From: Clostridium tagluense
GTDB lineage: Bacteria; Bacillota; Clostridia; Clostridiales; Clostridiaceae
Direction of reading: 5' to 3'
Assembly (NCBI RefSeq): GCF_003865095.1
Contig: NZ_BHYK01000025.1
Location: forward strand, 1-61,456
DNA length: 61,456 nt
A program made the position numbers and the translations under genes. The notes under the pieces are model-generated. The model was not told where the DNA came from and did not search any database. It saw nothing but the letters and a program-made list of their open reading frames with translations. Below are positions 38,147 to 46,713 of the stretch, one piece after another. Position 1 is the stretch's first letter, and each line of letters opens with the position of its first letter.

Positions 38147-39019
38147 TAAGTTAAAAGTTTGAAAATCAACTAAAGTGCTTAACCCGCTACTTTAGGAAGA
38201 AATTTTACACTTTAACTTAAGTATTGTAGTTGCTTTGGTATTAATACCAGCACATCTAGGTAATGGAGGTCTACTTTAAAATCATTAAATAAAAAAAATT
38301 ATAGGTGGTACTTTAATATATTCTGGGTTTCACTAAGTGTGAATATAAAATAAAGCAAAGATCTAAAATAAAAAATTATAGCGTAAGTTGGTACCTATCA
38401 GGTGAAACTGCAGTATTTTATTTAACTATGTTTTTTTGTTTTTATAGTTTTAAATTCATTAGAACAATAATACTCAGCTTGATTATAAATTCTATTAATT
38501 GTTTTAGATGTAATTATATTATAATTAAAAATAAATATAATATTTATTTTAAGAAAAAATTATCATACTAAAATGCTGAGAAGCCTTGAATTTTCAATGT
38601 TTTAAATTGCATTCTCAGTTGTGAAATTTGAATTAAATAGAAAATCAATATTATGGTACGTTTGACATATTAATTATCAGGCAATATAATGAATTTAATT
38701 GAAAAATATGTATGGAAAAGAAATTTACTGTAAATATAATAGTGTGATTAAAATTTGTACCAAGAAGTTAAAAAATTAAATATTTGAAAAAATATTTATG
38801 GGAATATAAAGAAAAATGTTGAATTAAAGTATAAAATAGAATACAATAGAATAAATAAAATTATTATACTTAATTAGAAATAATAGTATATTATTAAAAA
38901 TAATAATAAGTTTTTTTGGTAAAGCAAAGTTTAAAATATTAAGAATAAAATGCTATATTCTCTTATATATAATATAAGGTATATATAGAAATTATTAATG
39001 TTTAAGGGGGGGTTATTTA
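38147..39019. other. 870-base non-coding region between divergent units, with opp2 promoter
   Basis: No protein gene is supported. 38147-38222 can fold as nested helices (TAAGTTAAA with TTTAACTTA, inner CTAAAGT with ACTTTAG). GGTATTAATACC lies at 38238-38249. The remainder is very AT-rich. The promoter for the second opp operon lies at 38662-38690, leaving a leader of about 320 bases with no recognised riboswitch. Confidence 0.5.
38662..38690 (+). promoter_or_regulatory. Sigma-A promoter of opp operon 2
   Basis: TTGACA, a 17-base spacer and TATAAT are a full consensus match. Transcription would begin near 38697. Confidence 0.8.
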
Positions 39020-40753
39020 ATGAAAACAAAAAGAATGCTTAGCTTACTGTTAGCATCAACAATGATGCTAACAGTTTCAGCGGGCCTAGCGGGGTGCAAA
39101 AAGAAGACCGCAACAGTTCCATCAATAGCTGAAACAAAAAAGTCTAGTACTGAGGCTAAAAAGGATGATGATCAACATATAAAGTTAATATTCCTTGAAC
39201 CTGAAACGCTAGATCCAAATCAGGCACAAGACACATACTCTAACACAGCATTAAATGCAGTTCAAGAAGGATTAGCAAGGCTGAAGACTGTTGATGGAAA
39301 AGATAAAATAGAACCAGCAGGAGCTAAAAGCTGGGAAACATCTAAGGATGGATTAACTTGGACTTTTCACTTAAGAGATTATAAATGGAGTGATGGTGTA
39401 CCAGTTACAGCTCAGCAATATGTGGATTCATTCCAAAGATTATTAAAAAAGGATAATGCCTTTCCGTATGCATACTATGCATATGAAATAAAAGGTGCCG
39501 AAGCTTACAATCTTGGAACTGGAAAGGTTGAAGATATTGGAGTAGTGGCTAAAGATGATAAGACATTGGTTATAACCTTAGTTAGACCTACACCATATTT
39601 TGATAAAAAATTAACATTTAAAGCTTTCCTACCAATAAGACTTGATGTTATAAAAAAAGGTGGGGAAAATTGGAAAACAGACATTACAAAACAAGTTTAT
39701 TGTGGACCTTATATAATAAAAGAATGGGTAAGAAATAACAGCATAACCTTTGAAAAAAATCCTACTTATTGGGATGCTGCAAATGTATATCTTAAAACTG
39801 TAGAAATGAATGATATAAAGGAATTCTCAACTCAAGCTCAATTATTTGAAACAGCTCAACTAGACGTTACTGGATCCACACAACAATATATTAAAAAATG
39901 GCAAGAAGAGGCTAAGGCAGGAAAATTCCAATATGCAGAAGGCGACGTACCAACTACTTGGGCTTTAGGCTTCAATAATGAGGGTGGTCCAAGCGGATTA
40001 ATGAAAAATAAAAAGATAAGAATGGCAATGGCATTGTCATTTGATAGAGAAGACTATATAAATACACTTGTGAATAGATTTACTCCAGCTTATGGGTGGG
40101 TTCCAAAGCCAGTACAATCAGGAAAAGAAGTCTACAGAGATGTAAGCAAAGAGCCATTAAAAGAGCTAGCAGCTGAGTATGCAAACAAGCCTGAAAAACT
40201 CAAGGCATTATTTAAAGAAGGGCTTAAAGAGCTTGGCAATACTACAACTGATTTGAGCAAGATAAAAATTAAATATATCACCTATGCAGCAGGATCAGAT
40301 GAAAAACAAAAGTCTGAATGGTGGCAACAACAATTTAAAAAGAATTTAGGGATAGATTTAAATGTAGAAGTACTTGGAAACCTTACACTTTATTCTCAAG
40401 CTAAAAAAGATATGAAGTATGATGCTGTAATGACTGGATGGGGAGCAGATTTCGACGATCCAATAGGTTTCCTAGATATGTTTTCAACCAAAGGTGTGAA
40501 TAATATGGTTAGGTATGCTAACCCAGAGTACAGCAAGATTTCTAAAGAACTTGCTACTGAAATAGACCCTGCAAAAAGATTAAAACAATATCAAAAACTT
40601 GAAGAAATGCTAATAAAAGATGATATTGCTTTAGCTCCAATCTATTATCAAGATACAAGAAGATTTTTACAAAACTACCTTAAAGATTTCATGTATCCTA
40701 CTTATGGAGCAGATTATGAATGGAGATGGGCATACACCTCAGGTAGAAAATAG
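39020..40753 (+). CDS. oppA: Oligopeptide ABC transporter, substrate-binding lipoprotein (operon 2)
   Basis: The 577-residue family 5 binding protein has a lipoprotein signal with lipobox LAGC (Cys near residue 26), a charged linker and the OppA/MppA-like body: FLEPETLDPNQAQDT, LTWTFHLRD, WSDGVPVTAQQYVDSFQRLL and MAMALSFDREDYIN. It captures peptides for the transporter encoded downstream. Its sequence is clearly unlike the protein at 17725-19437, so the two operons likely differ in peptide range. GGGGGGG lies upstream of the ATG. A hairpin follows the stop. Confidence 0.93.
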   Translation: MKTKRMLSLLLASTMMLTVSAGLAGCKKKTATVPSIAETKKSSTEAKKDDDQHIKLIFLEPETLDPNQAQDTYSNTALNAVQEGLARLKTVDGKDKIEPAGAKSWETSKDGLTWTFHLRDYKWSDGVPVTAQQYVDSFQRLLKKDNAFPYAYYAYEIKGAEAYNLGTGKVEDIGVVAKDDKTLVITLVRPTPYFDKKLTFKAFLPIRLDVIKKGGENWKTDITKQVYCGPYIIKEWVRNNSITFEKNPTYWDAANVYLKTVEMNDIKEFSTQAQLFETAQLDVTGSTQQYIKKWQEEAKAGKFQYAEGDVPTTWALGFNNEGGPSGLMKNKKIRMAMALSFDREDYINTLVNRFTPAYGWVPKPVQSGKEVYRDVSKEPLKELAAEYANKPEKLKALFKEGLKELGNTTTDLSKIKIKYITYAAGSDEKQKSEWWQQQFKKNLGIDLNVEVLGNLTLYSQAKKDMKYDAVMTGWGADFDDPIGFLDMFSTKGVNNMVRYANPEYSKISKELATEIDPAKRLKQYQKLEEMLIKDDIALAPIYYQDTRRFLQNYLKDFMYPTYGADYEWRWAYTSGRK

Positions 40754-40768
40754 TAATCATAATAATAT

Positions 40769-40797
40769 GCATAGGAGCTCTCTTAAGAGCCCTGTGC
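40769..40797 (+). terminator. Hairpin between oppA and oppB (operon 2)
   Basis: GCATAGG pairs with CCTGTGC (one G-U) and the inner GCTC with GAGC. It has no strong T run. The position is the same as the hairpin in opp operon 1, though the sequences are unrelated. Confidence 0.6.
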
Positions 40798-40822
40798 GTT
40801 ATTAAAAAAAGGAGAGAATTTT

Positions 40823-41779
40823 ATGATTCGTTACACTATTAGAAGATTTGTGGAAATGTTACTGACACTTTTTATAATAGCAACAGCTACATTCTTTTTA
40901 TTGCAAGCTGTGCCAGGTGATCCTCTAGTTGCAAAAGTAGAAAAATTACCACCAAATATAAAACAAGAAATGTATAAAAAATATGGATATGATAAACCAG
41001 TTAGTCAAAGATATGTTAAGTCTATGACGGGTATGTTAAAAGGAGACTTTGGTGAATCTATAGTTTTTCCTGGACAAACTATGGGAAGTATAATAAAAAC
41101 AAAACTACCAGCATCTGCAAGACTTGGAATACAACAAATGCTACTGGGAATAGTTATTGGTATTATGCTAGGAATTTTAGCAGCTATGAAAAGGAGTACA
41201 TGGGTTGACTATAGCATAATAACCACGGCTGTTTTACTTATTTCTATACCAACCTTTGTATTTTCATTACTACTTCAAAAATACTTTGCAGGAGATCTTG
41301 GGTGGTTTCCAGTAATAGGATGGCCCAAGGGTAAAGATTTGTGGCTGGGTGGATGGGAGTATACAGTTCTACCTACATTAGCAGGATGTTTTGGGTATAT
41401 TGCATATTATTCAAGACTTTTAAAAACTTCTATGCTTGATGTTATTAATCAAGATTATGTATTAACTGCAAAATCTAAAGGATTATCAAGCAAGAGATTA
41501 ATTTTTAAGCATATAATGAGGAATTCAATGATTCCCATAGTTACATTCCTTCCTATGACTATTGTAATGTGTATAACGGGATCATTCTTTATAGAAAGAG
41601 TGTTTTCTATACCTGGACTTGGGCTCTATTATATAGAAGCAGTTCAAGGTCTAGATCTTCCAATAATTATGGGTGAGACTATAATAACTACAGCTATGTA
41701 TATAGTATGTATATTTATATCTGATGTGTTATATACAGTTGTTGATCCAAGAATAAGGCTTATAGGTGGAAAAAAATAA
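40823..41779 (+). CDS. oppB: Oligopeptide ABC transporter permease OppB (operon 2)
   Basis: The 318-residue permease has the N-terminal RYTIRRFVEMLLTLFIIATATF, the YSRLLKTSMLDVINQDYV segment before the EAA loop (AKSKGLSSKRLIFKHIMRN) and the end DPRIRL. Six membrane segments are expected. AAAGGAGAG precedes the ATG. oppC begins 16 bases after its stop. Confidence 0.95.
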   Translation: MIRYTIRRFVEMLLTLFIIATATFFLLQAVPGDPLVAKVEKLPPNIKQEMYKKYGYDKPVSQRYVKSMTGMLKGDFGESIVFPGQTMGSIIKTKLPASARLGIQQMLLGIVIGIMLGILAAMKRSTWVDYSIITTAVLLISIPTFVFSLLLQKYFAGDLGWFPVIGWPKGKDLWLGGWEYTVLPTLAGCFGYIAYYSRLLKTSMLDVINQDYVLTAKSKGLSSKRLIFKHIMRNSMIPIVTFLPMTIVMCITGSFFIERVFSIPGLGLYYIEAVQGLDLPIIMGETIITTAMYIVCIFISDVLYTVVDPRIRLIGGKK

Positions 41780-41795
41780 GGGGGGGGAGTTATCA

Positions 41796-42713
41796 ATGAC
41801 AAAATTTAAAAAGGAAGAATTTGAATTAATTGATTGTGACCAGCAGAATTCTGATGTGATAACAAGACCCAATATAACATATTGGCAGGATGCTTGGAGA
41901 AGACTTAAAAAAAATCCTATAGCAATGATATCTTTAGGAATATTAATAATATTGATAATAATGGTTATTGTAGGTCCATACATAAATGGAAAAGATTTTA
42001 AAACTGTTGATGGAACTAAAAAAAATATAGTACCTTGTGGTGAATATTGGTTTGGAACTGATTCATTGGGAAGAGATTTATTTTCAAGAGTTTGGTATGG
42101 TGGTAGGGTATCCATTGCAATAGGATTAATTGCAACAGCCATACAAATAGTTGTTGGATGCTTATACGGCGGTGTAATGGCCTACTTTGGTGGGTGGATA
42201 GACGAGCTTATGATGAGATTTATAGAGGTAATAACTAGTATTCCAGGATTACTTTTAACAATACTAATAATAGTGGTTTTTGGTAGTAGTGTTCCAACTT
42301 TAATTTTTGCGCTGACTATTACATCGTGGTGTGGTACAGCAAGAATGATAAGGGGACAGTTAATGCAACTTAGGGAGAGTGAATATGTGCTTGCAGCGGC
42401 AGCACTAGGTGCATCACCATCAAGAGTTATAATAAAGCATTTAATACCAAACACAATAGGGGTATTGATATTAACTATTTCAACTAGCATACCAGGGTAT
42501 ATATTTGATGAGGCAGGACTAAGCTTTTTAGGACTGGGACTCCAAGCTCCAAATACAAGTTGGGGTGTGCTTATATCCTACGGACAAAATGCAATGGCTT
42601 TTTATCCATATCAATTATTTTTCCCAGCAGCTGCAATTTGTTTAACGGTGTTAGCATTTAACTTGTTTGGTGATGGTTTAAGAGATGCACTTGATCCAAA
42701 ACTTCGTCAATAG
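41796..42713 (+). CDS. oppC: Oligopeptide ABC transporter permease OppC (operon 2)
   Basis: The 305-residue product shows the OppC N-terminus (WQDAWRRLKKNPIAMISLG), the GTDSLGRDLFSRVWYGGRVS block, the EAA loop AALGASPSRVIIKHLIPN and the end GLRDALDPKLRQ. The ATG at 41796 follows AAGGGGGGGG by six bases and is preferred to an in-frame ATG at 41766 inside oppB. It forms the pore with OppB. Confidence 0.95.
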   Translation: MTKFKKEEFELIDCDQQNSDVITRPNITYWQDAWRRLKKNPIAMISLGILIILIIMVIVGPYINGKDFKTVDGTKKNIVPCGEYWFGTDSLGRDLFSRVWYGGRVSIAIGLIATAIQIVVGCLYGGVMAYFGGWIDELMMRFIEVITSIPGLLLTILIIVVFGSSVPTLIFALTITSWCGTARMIRGQLMQLRESEYVLAAAALGASPSRVIIKHLIPNTIGVLILTISTSIPGYIFDEAGLSFLGLGLQAPNTSWGVLISYGQNAMAFYPYQLFFPAAAICLTVLAFNLFGDGLRDALDPKLRQ

Positions 42714-42726
42714 TGGGAGGCAAACA

Positions 42727-43749
42727 ATGGAAAAATTAATAGAAGTTAAAAATTTAACAGTATCATACAATACTTATGCTGGTGAGGTTCAAGCGGTAAG
42801 AGGTACGTCCTTTGATGTAGAAAAAGGAGAATGTATAGCTATAGTTGGAGAATCTGGATGTGGTAAAACTGTTACTTCCAAAGCAATAATGGGACTTATA
42901 CAAGCACCACAAGGCGTTGTTAAAGAAGGCAGTGAAATTATATATAAAGGTGAAGATATATTAAAATTTACTGAAAGGCAGTGGCAAGATTTTAGGGGTG
43001 CTCAATGTAGCATGATCTTTCAAGATGCTTTAACAGCCTTAAATCCAACTATGAAAGTTGGCAACCAAATTGCAGAAAATTTAATAATTCACAGAGGAAT
43101 GAGTAAGAGAGAGGCTTTAGAAGAGGCTTTAAAAATGTTGCAGCTTGTTGGAATTCCGGATTCGGATAAAAGGATTAATCAATATCCACATGAATTTTCA
43201 GGAGGTATGAGGCAGAGGGTTATGATTGCTATAGCGCTGGCATGCAATCCAAGTATGCTAATAGCTGACGAGCCAACCACAGCATTAGACGTTACAATAC
43301 AAGCACAGATTATAGATATAATTAAAAATCTTCAAGAAAAGCTAGGGACATCAGTTATACTAATTACTCATGACCTTGGAGTTGTTGCGGACCTTGCTAA
43401 TAGGATATTTGTTATGTACGCTGGAAAGATAGTTGAAGCGGGGAATTTTGAGGAAATATTCTATAGCCCAAAACATCCGTATACTTGGGCACTGCTTAAA
43501 TCAGTACCAAGATTAGATCTTGAAAATAAGGAAGAACTAGTATCGATTAAAGGAACGCCACCTGATATGGTTTGTCCTCCAAAGGGCTGTGGATTTGCGC
43601 AAAGATGTTCACATTGTATGAAGATATGTTTAACCAAGGAACCTCCAGCATACAAATTTGGAGGAGAACATAGGGCATCTTGTTGGCTACATCATGAAAT
43701 GGCTACGAATTTAAATCTACCTTTTGAAGTTGGCGGGGGTGTGTTATAA
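42727..43749 (+). CDS. oppD: Oligopeptide ABC transporter ATPase OppD (operon 2)
   Basis: The 340-residue ATPase has Walker [11 protein letters not shown] loop [11 protein letters not shown], signature [15 protein letters not shown], Walker [12 protein letters not shown] and switch LITHDLG. Its C-terminal domain carries the cysteine group [14 protein letters not shown]. The ATG at 42727 follows GGGAGG; an upstream in-frame ATG overlaps oppC. The TAA stop overlaps the ATG of oppF (TAATG), so the two are translationally coupled. Confidence 0.95.
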   Translation: MEKLIEVKNLTVSYNTYAGEVQAVRGTSFDVEKGECIAIVGESGCGKTVTSKAIMGLIQAPQGVVKEGSEIIYKGEDILKFTERQWQDFRGAQCSMIFQDALTALNPTMKVGNQIAENLIIHRGMSKREALEEALKMLQLVGIPDSDKRINQYPHEFSGGMRQRVMIAIALACNPSMLIADEPTTALDVTIQAQIIDIIKNLQEKLGTSVILITHDLGVVADLANRIFVMYAGKIVEAGNFEEIFYSPKHPYTWALLKSVPRLDLENKEELVSIKGTPPDMVCPPKGCGFAQRCSHCMKICLTKEPPAYKFGGEHRASCWLHHEMATNLNLPFEVGGGVL

Positions 43750-44714
43750 TGCAAGATAAAAAAGAAGTAGTATTAGAAGTTAAGAATTTAAAAAAATATT
43801 TTGATGTAGGAAAAAATGCAGTTTTAAAAGCAGTTGATGATGTGAGTTTTATAATAAGAGAAGGCGAAACCATAGGCCTGGTTGGTGAATCTGGTTGCGG
43901 AAAGACTACCTGTGGCAGAACTTGTATAGGAATGTATAATAAAACTGAAGGCAGTGTTCTATATAAGGGAAAAGATGTTCACAAAATACATGGAGCTGAA
44001 AAGAAAGCATTTTGCAAGGAAGTGCAAACAATCTTTCAAGATCCATATGCATCATTAAATCCAAGAATGACGGTTGGAGATATAATAGCAGAAGGAATTG
44101 ATATTCATAATCTAGCTGCTAATAGTAAAGATAGAACAGATAGAATTCAATATCTTTTGCAACAAGTTGGCCTTAATAAAGAACATAGTAATAGATTTGT
44201 GCATGAGTTCTCAGGTGGACAAAGGCAAAGAATAGGAATAGCAAGAGCATTAGCTGTTGAACCTAAATTTATAATGTGTGATGAACCTATATCAGCCCTT
44301 GATGTTTCAATACAGGCACAGGTTGTAAACCTTCTTATCAAACTTCAGAGAGAAATGGGTCTTACTTATTTATTTATTGCTCATGATCTTTCAATGGTTA
44401 AGCATATGTCTGATAGAGTTGCTGTTATGTACCTAGGGGTTGTGGCTGAGCTTACAGAGAGTAAAGAACTTTATAGAAATGCTCTTCATCCATATACTAA
44501 AGCTTTGTTATCAGCAATTCCAATTGCTGACCCAAGGCTTGAAAGAATGAGAAAAAGAATAATGCTTGAAGGTGAGGTTCCAAGTCCAATAAATCCTCCA
44601 CTTGGATGTAGATTTAGGAAAAGATGTAGCTATGCTATGAAGATATGTAGTGAGCAAACGCCACCACTTAAAGAAGCTGCTCCAAATCATTTTGTAGCAT
44701 GTCATTTATATTAA
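43749..44714 (+). CDS. oppF: Oligopeptide ABC transporter ATPase OppF (operon 2)
   Basis: The 321-residue ATPase has Walker [11 protein letters not shown] loop IFQDPYASLNPR, signature FSGGQRQRIGIARAL, Walker B FIMCDEPISALD and switch FIAHDL. The C-terminal cysteines are in CRFRKRCSYAMKIC and ACH. It pairs with OppD. The start overlaps the oppD stop by one base. Confidence 0.95.
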   Translation: MQDKKEVVLEVKNLKKYFDVGKNAVLKAVDDVSFIIREGETIGLVGESGCGKTTCGRTCIGMYNKTEGSVLYKGKDVHKIHGAEKKAFCKEVQTIFQDPYASLNPRMTVGDIIAEGIDIHNLAANSKDRTDRIQYLLQQVGLNKEHSNRFVHEFSGGQRQRIGIARALAVEPKFIMCDEPISALDVSIQAQVVNLLIKLQREMGLTYLFIAHDLSMVKHMSDRVAVMYLGVVAELTESKELYRNALHPYTKALLSAIPIADPRLERMRKRIMLEGEVPSPINPPLGCRFRKRCSYAMKICSEQTPPLKEAAPNHFVACHLY

Positions 44715-44758
44715 AATAATTTGTTGTTTTAATATTAAAGTTTAGGAGAAGATAACAT

Positions 44759-45109
44759 ATGGATAAAGTCTTAATTTTTATTAAGGATATAATTAAATCA
44801 ATAATATTAGGGTTAATAATTTCATTAATATTAATATTAATATCAACATTAGGAGCTATTTTAATAAAACGCGATGGTGCTAAAGTTACACTAGAAGTTG
44901 TCCGTAGTACATTATTCGTTGTAGGAGGCCTTGGTTTAATTGTTTATTCTGCGTTTATATTAAAGAGAGACGCACGAAGGTCTCTAGAAAATGAAAAACA
45001 GTGGAAAGAAAGGTTTCAGATTATAAACTTTGTTAATGTGCTACTGATTGTAAATGTTGTGATTCTAGTTTCAGGAGTTGTAATTGATAATATAAGATAT
45101 TATCTTTAG
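44759..45109 (+). CDS. Small three-span membrane protein at the end of opp operon 2, function unknown
   Basis: The 116-residue product has three predicted membrane segments: about 10-36 (IILGLIISLILILISTLGAI), 50-68 (LFVVGGLGLIVYSAFIL) and 90-110 (VNVLLIVNVVILVSGVVI). A charged loop with RRSLENEKQWKERF lies between the second and third. I recognise no family. TAGGAGAAG precedes the ATG, 45 bases after oppF and before the operon terminator, so it is co-transcribed with the transporter. It may be a transporter accessory; that is inferred from position only. Confidence 0.78.
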   Translation: MDKVLIFIKDIIKSIILGLIISLILILISTLGAILIKRDGAKVTLEVVRSTLFVVGGLGLIVYSAFILKRDARRSLENEKQWKERFQIINFVNVLLIVNVVILVSGVVIDNIRYYL

Positions 45110-45111
45110 AG

Positions 45112-45183
45112 TGCCACCCACGTGGCAAGTTAGTACCAAATATTAAAAGCACATGGAATTCCATGTGCTTTTAATATTTGGTA
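45112..45183 (+). terminator. Tandem hairpins ending opp operon 2, including a 50-base perfect palindrome
   Basis: A first small hairpin is TGCCAC-CCAC-GTGGCA (45112-45127). Then 45134-45183 is a perfect palindrome with 25-base arms, centre GAATTC, containing AAAAGCACATGG and CCATGTGCTTTT. The T residues inside the right arm would help release the transcript. Confidence 0.8.
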
Positions 45184-45353
45184 TATAATTATTTTAATGT
45201 AAATTCATATTATACTATTTATAGAATACTATTATAAATAGTATATTATTGAAAATAAATATTATAATCATTTTAGTCCTACAAAAAAGGATTTTTGAAA
45301 AACATATAGAATATAATAAAAAAACAAAAAAATTATAAGTGGAGGTAAAAAAT

Positions 45354-45785
45354 ATGAAAAAAAATAGTGATTTAATATCTGCTAAAGAGTCTGTAAAGTC
45401 AAAAGCAGAAAAAGTTATAAAGTCTACGGAAGAAACAGCAATAAAAGTGGCTTCTGACGTTGTGAAAAAAGAAAATATGGAAAAGACTATTAATGCAGTG
45501 AAAGCTACTGCTAAAAATGTTAAAGCAAAGGCTACTAAAGCAGCCACCGTTGCCACAACTGCTGCAAAAAAAACAATAGCTAAGAAAGTCGATGTTTCAT
45601 TTTACGTTCAATATCAGGGGAAAGAGGTTAGCAAACATACAATACTAGAAAAAATTCATGATGAGTGGGTTAAATCTCATAAACTTTCAGAACTTAAGAC
45701 TTTAGATGTATATTTAAAGGTTGAAGACGATACGGCTTATTGTTTGGTAAATGGAAAAATCAACATAGACTTGAAATTATCTTAA
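45354..45785 (+). CDS. DUF6465-family protein with Lys/Ala-rich N-terminal region
   Basis: The 143-residue product has a highly charged, helical N-terminal part (about 1-80) with repeated Lys-Ala-Thr runs such as KATAKNVKAKATKAA, recalling histone H1-like or phasin-like tails. The C-terminal part (about 83-143) starts FYVQYQGKEVSKHTI and matches the clostridial DUF6465 family, function unknown. No membrane segment is seen. The ATG at 45354 follows GGAGGT; a GTG at 45339 is inside that region. It stands alone, ending at a terminator shared with the convergent regulator gene. Confidence 0.8.
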   Translation: MKKNSDLISAKESVKSKAEKVIKSTEETAIKVASDVVKKENMEKTINAVKATAKNVKAKATKAATVATTAAKKTIAKKVDVSFYVQYQGKEVSKHTILEKIHDEWVKSHKLSELKTLDVYLKVEDDTAYCLVNGKINIDLKLS

Positions 45786-45796
45786 GATAAATTAAA

Positions 45797-45826
45797 AAAG
45801 AAGGCTTATGGCCTTCCTTTTTAATT
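45797..45826. terminator. Bidirectional terminator between convergent genes
   Basis: AAGAAGGC and GCCTTCCTT pair around TTATG; A and T runs flank both sides. Confidence 0.85.
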
Positions 45827-45829
45827 GAA

Positions 45830-46375
45830 TTAGAAAATTAATGGAGTAACAATGCTAATCAATTTTGTTTTTTGATTAAGTGGATTTGTCCATGAATGAT
45901 CAGTGGTTGAGGGATATTGTATTGAATCGCCTGCTTTTAATAAATAATCGTTTCCAGCAAGATTTACAATTAGTGCTCCTTCAAGTAGATAAACAAATTC
46001 TTCACCGGGATGACTAGATTTGCTTCCATGCATTTGCTCAGGAGGAATAATGATTATCAAAGATTCAATTTTTCTTCCAGTAAAATCTCCGCTAATTCTA
46101 ATAAATTCTGAATTTGATCCTTCTATTTTAAATGCTTTTTCTTCCTGCGCCTTAACTAAAAAATTGTGTATTTCAGGAGGCTTGAAGAAATAATTCATTG
46201 GAACATTCAACGCTTCTGCAATTTTCTTTAGTGAAGTTATTGCAAGTGAAGAATAGCCGTTTTCTACCTGAGATAGAAAGCTTACTGAAAGGCCAGTCTT
46301 TATGCTCAAATCTTTTAACGTTAAGTCCTTTTCTTTTCTTAAATTACGAATTTTTCCTGCTATTTCAGTTAACAT
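45830..46375 (-). CDS. XRE-family regulator with C-terminal cupin domain
   Basis: The 181-residue protein has a helix-turn-helix domain (about 6-62, LTLKDLSIKTGLSVSFLSQVENG) and a C-terminal cupin (about 110-178, HPGEEFVYLLEGALIV and AGDSIQYPSTTDHSW). Regulators of this PuuR-like type sense small metabolites such as amines or amino acids. AGGAAAAT precedes the ATG. It is divergent from the permease and peptidase genes at 46714 and 48210, which are its likely targets. The 338-base shared upstream region would hold its sites. Confidence 0.92.
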   Translation of the reverse strand: MLTEIAGKIRNLRKEKDLTLKDLSIKTGLSVSFLSQVENGYSSLAITSLKKIAEALNVPMNYFFKPPEIHNFLVKAQEEKAFKIEGSNSEFIRISGDFTGRKIESLIIIIPPEQMHGSKSSHPGEEFVYLLEGALIVNLAGNDYLLKAGDSIQYPSTTDHSWTNPLNQKTKLISIVTPLIF

Positions 46376-46713
46376 TATTTTCCTCCAAATCTAATCAATT
46401 GTTACAGTGCATAGTAGTTTATAAGTAAAAAACTTCTCATTTTTTTACTACAGTGATTACATCTATTATTCAACATAGTACCATACTAAAAATAATTATT
46501 CAATATACCAAACAGCATAGTTATTACAATATTTAATGAATTGTGATATTTGTAAGAAAAAAATTATTTAATAAATTACTGTAGCATTGAAATTATTATT
46601 GTAATACTTAAATAATTCTGTACATTGTTAAATTTTTATGGTAGAGTAGAAGTACAAATAGCACAATATACTGAATATTAATAAAACACTGAAAAGAAAG
46701 CAGGGGGAAAAAA
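46376..46713. other. 338-base divergent intergenic region (regulator / permease)
   Basis: No gene is supported. It is very AT-rich. Partial dyads such as GTAGT...ACTAC near 46411-46449 and ATTATTG...ACTTAAATAAT near 46594-46617 are the only operator-like features seen. No promoter could be assigned with confidence. Confidence 0.4.

Noticed and set aside
45134-45183. The long palindrome as an insertion sequence end or phage attachment site.
   Set aside because: No transposase, integrase or direct repeat lies nearby; the position after an operon fits a terminator.
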